Assembly (NCBI GenBank): GCA_037576215.1
Contig: JBANDB010000004.1
Location: forward strand, 4,526,001-4,590,000
Direction of reading: 5' to 3'
DNA: 64,000 nt
DNA from: Armillaria gallica
Taxonomy: Eukaryota; Basidiomycota; Agaricomycetes; Agaricales; Physalacriaceae
The notes beneath the pieces were generated by a model. That model was not told the DNA's origin. It saw only the letters and a program-made list of their open reading frames with translations, and made no database searches. Shown in pieces: positions 58,896-64,000 of this stretch. The position numbers and the translations under genes are program-made. Each line of letters starts with the position of its first letter. The first letter of the stretch is position 1.

Positions 58896-59309
58896 TGTAA
58901 GACCTGAACTCCAATCAAGGGTAAATAGTTGGCTGTATCATGTTTGTACAGTCACCGACCAGTCCTTTGATGATTGGCGATCAAGACTAACTGAATAGCA
59001 CTTAGCGAGAAGGAATGTGTTTCGGTATGAATAAATGTTAGCTCAAAGCTAGGGAATATACAGCTTTGAGTACACTACTTATATACTAATGTGAGGGTCT
59101 GTAATGGGTACTAAGATGAGGGTACTGTGTTAGAAAGTGAATAAGCCAAATACATGGTAGCCGAGAATATGACACGTCAGTGGAGTGTGACGATGTGAAG
59201 ATTTATGAAGGCTCCATGGAGTTGTGGATCTAAAGATAAGATAAGGGTAAGCACCAAAGATAAGATAAGATAAGAGGTGCTTAGGTATAGAAATGAATAA
59301 ATCATAACA
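58896..59309 (-). repeat. 3' LTR of the Gypsy element, 414 bp
   Basis: TG...CA ends; same length and close sequence match to the solo LTR at 9060-9473. Contains runs of GATAAGATAAGATAAGA. Differences between the two copies include many CG to TG/CA changes. Confidence 0.9.
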
Positions 59310-59322
59310 TTACCCCCCTGTT
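59310..59322 (-). promoter_or_regulatory. Polypurine tract
   Basis: Read on the minus strand, AACAGGGGGGTAA lies immediately before the TG of the 3' LTR, the position of the plus-strand DNA primer site in LTR retrotransposons. Confidence 0.75.
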
Positions 59323-59623
59323 AAGGCAGGTGTCCCAACTGCTGTTAGCTTCAATCCCATCATTACTTTCTCACAATGCCAGGCCCAACGTTAGTGCCTA
59401 TGCCTCAACGGCTGCGATCCTCCTTTCTTTGTTCCCTATATGCAAGGGTCCAAATGAGGAGGAGGAGTTCCGTTATCAGGTGGTTGTGGAAGCAGTAAGT
59501 CTGGTAAACTTTTTCATGTCGTCATGGTATTTTTGTTGGTTTGAGCGGTGATTTCATGTCTGTCGAAGGATCGTTGTTGCCACCAAGCCAATCCCAGTCT
59601 AGCTGTTGGTCATACCAAACTTT

Positions 59624-62600
59624 TCATCTGGTGAATGGGTCCATATAGGATTGCCAATCTCCTGTCTCATGCTTGGTATGACTTACTTTTTCTGTGAGGT
59701 ATTCGTCGACAAGTTCTTTGGCATCCATGTTATTCTCCCATACCCAACTGTTGGATTCTGGTCTGTATCCCTTCCACTTGACAAAGTAGTCTGTGACCCA
59801 GTGCCATGGTTCCCCAGCTTTTCCCCTGACTTTGCGCTCTCTACTGTTGAGGACTTTCTCAACTTTGTAGTGCTCTTCACTGTCAATGAGATCTGGCGGT
59901 GGAGGAGGCGGTTGTTCTTGGTTTGGGAATGCTGGGGGTGTGTATGGGGTCAGGAGTGCTTCGTTGAATACTGGATGGATATGCCAGTTTGTCGGGAGCT
60001 TTAATTTATATGCTGATGCTCTGACTTTTGTGATGATGCAGAATGGGCCTGTTCTTTTGTCTGCGAGTTTCTTCTTGGGACGTGGGAGATTGAGGTTGGT
60101 CATGTTGAGCCAAACTCTGTCTCCTACTTGGTATTTGACTGCAGGTCGTTTCTTTTTGTTATACTGGGCTTTCATCTGGTCGGCGGCTTTCTCGAGTGCT
60201 TGCTTTGCTTCAGCATGGATTTTCTGCATCTGCAAAACGAATGTTGTTGAGGCCAGTGTTCTGAAGGGTGCTCGGGGTTTTGCACCTGGGAGGATTTCAG
60301 CATTATAGCCATAGTTAACCTCGAAGAGACTTTTGCCCATAGCGGAATGGGTGCAGTTGTTATGAGCAAAGGCCGCAAGGGAGAGCCATTCAACCCAGTC
60401 ATTCTGGCAATGATTGATGAAGATCCGGAGGTATTTTTCAACCTCCTGATTAACTCATTCAGTCTGTCCATCAGTCTGGGGGTGGTAGGGGGTGGATACG
60501 TTTGCCTTGATTTAGAGCAAGTCATAAAGGTCTTTCATGAACTTGGATACGAACACGGTGCCCGGGTCAGAGATGACAACTTGGGGCATTCCATGTCTGG
60601 TGTATACTTTGTCTTGTAGGATCTTGGCCCACCCTTCCGATGACATCTCTGTGGTACATGCAACAGGTATGATCTCCTTGGAGAATCGGTCGACAATCAT
60701 TAAGATTGCATCAAAACCGTTGCACCTAGGTAAACCAGTGACCATATTGATGGAGATATGAGTCCATGGTTGGGAAGGAATGGCATTAGGATGAAGGGGT
60801 GCTGCTTTCGCTTGTGTGCTCGACTTGGTTCGTTGACACGTTTCGCAGGCGTGGACGTAGTTCTCTATGTCTTTCTTCATCCTTGGCCACCAATATTCTC
60901 GTAACATGAGTTCTTTAGTCTTTTCAATGCTGGGATGTCCCGCTGTGATGTGGTCATGATGCATCACGATGATTTCTCCTTGTAACATATGGTCTTAGGG
61001 AATATAGATGCAGGAATTGTAATAGATTAATCTGTCATCTAGCTTCATCCCTCGATCATGGTTGAGAGACGCGGAAACATTCTTGTCCCATCGGTGGTGG
61101 TCAAGCGTGGCTTGCTTAATCTTGGTATGGATTTCCTCGATCGTGGGCATGACTAGTGCCCGGAAGTGCTCAGGTTTGAGGACTATAATTTCATCGTTGT
61201 CCTCCTTTCCTTGCTCATGGTCTGCTCATCAGCTTAGTAGGTCAGCCTTCTTGTTTGCCATTCCTGGTTTGTGGTGCAGCGAGAAATGGTATTCGGCAAG
61301 CTCAGTTACCCAATGCACTTGGTGTCGGTTAAGCTTTTGGGGCTTTTGGAAATACTGCAGATTTTGATGATGTTATGACCGGACCCGGGAATAACAGACA
61401 AGGCGTCTACTGAGTACTACCTCTCACTTTGGGTAGACCAATAGAACCGTGGCATCTGCTACAGCGAGGCAGTAATATGCGTTTAGCTCTCGGCAAGCGA
61501 TAAGAGTAAAGTCCGGGGTGTATTAAACTTAGCTCGAAGCTAGGGTATGTGGCTGTGAGCTGTGCTACCTATATACAATATGTGGGATCTAATAATAGTA
61601 CATCGTCTGCGGCTTCGCAAGAAGTTCTGGGGTGGTAACATTGGGGATCATGCTGTGAGGCCGAGGTGCTGGGATGCTGAGGTGCCAAGGTGGTCCGGAT
61701 AAGATAAGATAAGGAAAATGTTGAAAAATTATAACAGATGATCTGTCCATATCTTGAAGTCCTGAGCTGCACCCATTAGGTAGTGCCTCCACTCGTCCAG
61801 GGCTAGCATGATTGCCAGCAGTTCCTTGTCGTAAATTTCATAATTTCGTTCTGTAGTTGTGAGGGACTTGGATAGAAACGCGACTGGGCACCATTTGCTA
61901 TCTTGTTCTTGGGATAGAACTGCCCCTATGGCTCCTTCACTTGCGTCCGCCTCCATGCAGAACTTGCCTCCTTCTGTGGGTATTGCCAGTACCACTTCTT
62001 CAGCCAGCAGTCTCTTCAACTCCTCGAATGTGTCCTGTTGTGCTTTTCCCCACTTCCACGGATCATTTCCTGTCAGCTGGGTCATAGGTTTGACGACCTT
62101 GCTGTATCCTTTGATGAAATGTCTGTAGAAGTTGGTAAAGCCTAAGAACGACTGGAGTTGAACTTTCTTGGCTGGCACAGGCCACTCCGCTATTCCTGCG
62201 ATCTTGACTGGGTCCATCTGGATGCTTCCTTCACTGATGATGACTCTGAGGTATTCTGTTTCCAAGGTTTCGAACTTGCATTTCTCTGCTTTAAGGAATA
62301 GCTTGTTCTTTCGGAGAAGCCTTAGAACCTTGCGTGTGATGCGACAATGTTCCTCTTTGGTTTTGGACATGATTAGGATATCATCGAGATAGACGGTGAC
62401 GGCTCCTGATGCAATGAGATCTTTGAAGATGTCATTCATCATCCATTGGAAGGTGGCAGGTGAATTGGTGAGCCCAAAGAACATAACCATGGGTTCGAAC
62501 AACCCTCGATTAGTTCTGAATGCTGCCTTCCATTCATCCCCGCTCTTGATCCGTACATTATTGTATCCCCATCATACGTCGAGCTTGGAAAAGTATTTGG

Positions 62601-64000
62601 CACCTCATAGTTTATCCATCAGCTCCGAGATGAGCAGAAGCAGGTATCAATTCTTGATTGTCATCTCGTTAAGCTTACGATAATCTTGTACTGGTCGCAG
62701 CTTGCCATCCTTTTTCTTGACAAAGAAGAAAGGTGAAGCCATGGGCGACTTAGAGGGCCGTATCCATCCACTCGAGAGGTTCTTGTCCAGAAACTTGTCG
62801 AGTTCTGCTTGTTCATTCTGGTTAAGAGGGTAGACCTTGCAATCTAAATTGGTGCTTGCATTTGGAGTGAGTTCAATGGTGTGGTCCCATGTCTTTGGCT
62901 CGGGAAGTTCATCGAAACTATCTTTGTCAAATAGATTGTTGAAATCCCGACACCACTCTGGGACCATTTCTTCGAATGTCTGGGTCTTCTTGTCTGCATT
63001 GGCTGTGGTGGCCAAGTCATTGGCGTGATGCATGCGTATGAGAATGGCCCGTGTGAAATCTATTGCAAGAATGGTATCTCCCTCTTCCAGTTCTTCATCC
63101 CATTTGTCATCAGGGTCTGCATTGGGTAGTACGAATGGGTTCTTGTGGCATTTGCACCTTGCAAATGTTAACCCTCCTGTCTTCCAATTGATGATCGGAT
63201 TATGCTGGGCTAACCAATTGTGACCGAGGAAGATCTGTTTGTCACCGAGATCTGTTATGGCTAGATCTATTCGTTCCAAATGATCTCCGATTTTGAGTTT
63301 GATCTTGGTGTATTTGGTAATTGATCCTCCTTGATTCTTGGTTCTGTCGGCATTATAGACCAGGATTGGTGCTGTGGTTGCTTGAGTCGGGATGTTGTAC
63401 TGTTCGACAAACTTTTGGTTGATGGCACTACTGGTGCATCCGCTGTCTACCAACACAGCCGTGGAGATTTTGGCAAGGGTTCCTGGTGTTCTGATTTCGA
63501 CGGGGATAACCAGGTCCTTCCCTTTCTCACTTAGTGCACTGATATATCGCTTTGGCTCTCGTAGCTCTTCAAGCCACCAAAGCACATTGATTTGCTTCAT
63601 CCCCCTCATTGCTTTGATCATTGAGTCGACGACTTCTTCTGTGTGTGCTTTGTGAATCCAATTCTTTAGGATCGCCTTAGCCTCCGACTCTGTACGCACT
63701 TCTATTATTCTGCATAGAGTCCACTCAGCTCCAAATGGTTTAAGCCATTCATTATAAGTCTCTCTGCTGGTATAAGTGCACGAGAGTTGTGGGGCCTCTT
63801 TAACCTTTGCGTCGACCTGTCTGGGCTCGACTACCGTTGGTGAGGTCACTGCAGTTTCTAAAGGGGGTATTAATTTAGCGTTCTTGTTCATCATGAAACT
63901 GGTAATGTCCTCATCATCAGGTACTTCAGTGAAAGTTACTTGATGCCCCCTTTTCACTGCCTGGGTGCTAGCAGCTTCCTTCCCTGCAGCTTTCTGGTCA
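59624..64000 (-). pseudogene. Gypsy pol polyprotein (protease-RT-RNase H-integrase-chromodomain), partial
   Basis: The frame is open to the window edge at 64000, so its start is outside. The protease has VDSGCTSS (about 63440) and FLGHNWL. RT begins with SPFFFVKKKDGKLRPVQDYR (about 62700) and has the catalytic VYLDDILIMS (about 62395). RNase H keeps MEADASEGAIGAV, YDKELLAIMLA and IWTDH. Integrase has a zinc-binding HHDHITAGHP...CETC region (about 60930), then SINMVTGLP where Asp is expected (codon 60747-60749, so the first DDE residue is Asn), and VISDPGTVF. The chromodomain reads YFVKWKGYRPESNSWVWENN (about 59770). Stops lie at 62647, 62605, 62572, 61229, 61226, 60995, 60512 and 60455. All remain in one frame once the nested LTR and one 5-bp duplication (371 bp) are discounted. 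Confidence 0.9.
61371..61736 (-). mobile_element. Second solo LTR, 366 bp, inside the Gypsy RNase H domain
   Basis: The ends are TGTTAT...ATAACA and GATGA flanks both sides (61366-61370 and 61737-61741), a perfect 5-bp target duplication. Removing it restores the protein reading from IWTDH into QNLQYFQKPQKLNRHQ. Internal stretches (TTAGCTCGAAGCTAGGGTAT; GATAAGATAAGATAAGG) resemble the 414-bp LTR, so it belongs to a related family and lies in the same orientation. Confidence 0.92.

Larger units (their letters stand above)
58896..64000 (-). mobile_element. Ty3/Gypsy chromovirus, 3' part, degenerate
   Basis: Minus-strand order: (window edge) protease, RT, RNase H, integrase, chromodomain, polypurine tract, 3' LTR. 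The 5' LTR, primer-binding site and gag lie beyond 64000. The pol frame is one long frame with eight stops and a nested solo LTR. The integrase-terminal chromodomain identifies a chromovirus, a lineage whose chromodomain directs insertion to particular chromatin. Confidence 0.93.

Noticed and set aside
59330..60308. Plus-strand ORFs across the Gypsy 3' end
   Set aside because: They are antisense to the integrase C-terminus and chromodomain, which are well supported on the minus strand.

Overview
The window looks like nuclear DNA of a filamentous basidiomycete (Agaricomycetes). Support: short GT-AG introns of about 31-65 nt split every plausible gene; the recognisable families include a FunK1-type fungal protein kinase, a MYND zinc-finger protein of the mushroom type and an APH-like kinase; and the retroelements are a chromovirus (Ty3/Gypsy with chromodomain) and a tyrosine-recombinase retrotransposon of the DIRS/Ngaro group. 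Species cannot be named from the sequence. There is no operon structure, CRISPR array or convincing RNA gene.

Layout. 0-5 kb: no gene I can support. 5.1-5.8 kb: small intron-rich hypothetical gene (-). 6.3-7.0 kb: hAT-like MITE with a perfect 8-bp target duplication. 7.5-7.9 kb: ORF for a possible small secreted protein (-). 7.9-15.3 kb: decayed tyrosine-recombinase retrotransposon (direct repeats, gag, RT-RNase H, recombinase), its gag split by a 414-bp solo Gypsy LTR. 15.5-16.9 kb: CpG-rich copy of a repeat whose CpG-poor relative lies at 56.3-57.3 kb. 17-22.8 kb: mostly empty, with a relic of an REXO4-like exonuclease. 22.8-25.1 kb: APH-like kinase gene (+) and a 200-aa hypothetical gene (-). 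25.8-26.8 kb: tandem repeats and a 692-bp fold-back palindrome. 27.1-29.8 kb: two paralogous orphan genes either side of a hAT-like MITE. 31.7-37.8 kb: several hypothetical genes, one possibly leucine-repeat/F-box-like with an in-frame stop. 37.9-40.7 kb: relics of a FunK1 kinase and an Old Yellow Enzyme. 43.8-47.0 kb: long multi-exon gene of unknown function whose C-terminus might be a 2-oxoglutarate/Fe(II) dioxygenase fold; a ribonucleotide reductase R2 scrap lies just upstream. 49.4-52.0 kb: BTB relic, TA-flanked MITE, small gene. 52.7-54.4 kb: MYND protein gene (-). 55-58.9 kb: CpG-poor repeat-rich DNA with a 100-bp MITE. 58.9-64 kb: 3' LTR and most of pol of a Gypsy chromovirus (-), running off the window and carrying a second solo LTR.

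The unifying theme is decay and nesting. Premature stops in the Gypsy pol, the gag/RT of the recombinase element and the kinase relic are nearly all explained by C:G to T:A transitions, and repeat copies differ mostly by transitions. This points to a RIP-like process or deamination of methylated cytosine acting on duplicated DNA. Native genes appear to be small, mostly unrecognised, and separated by transposon debris.
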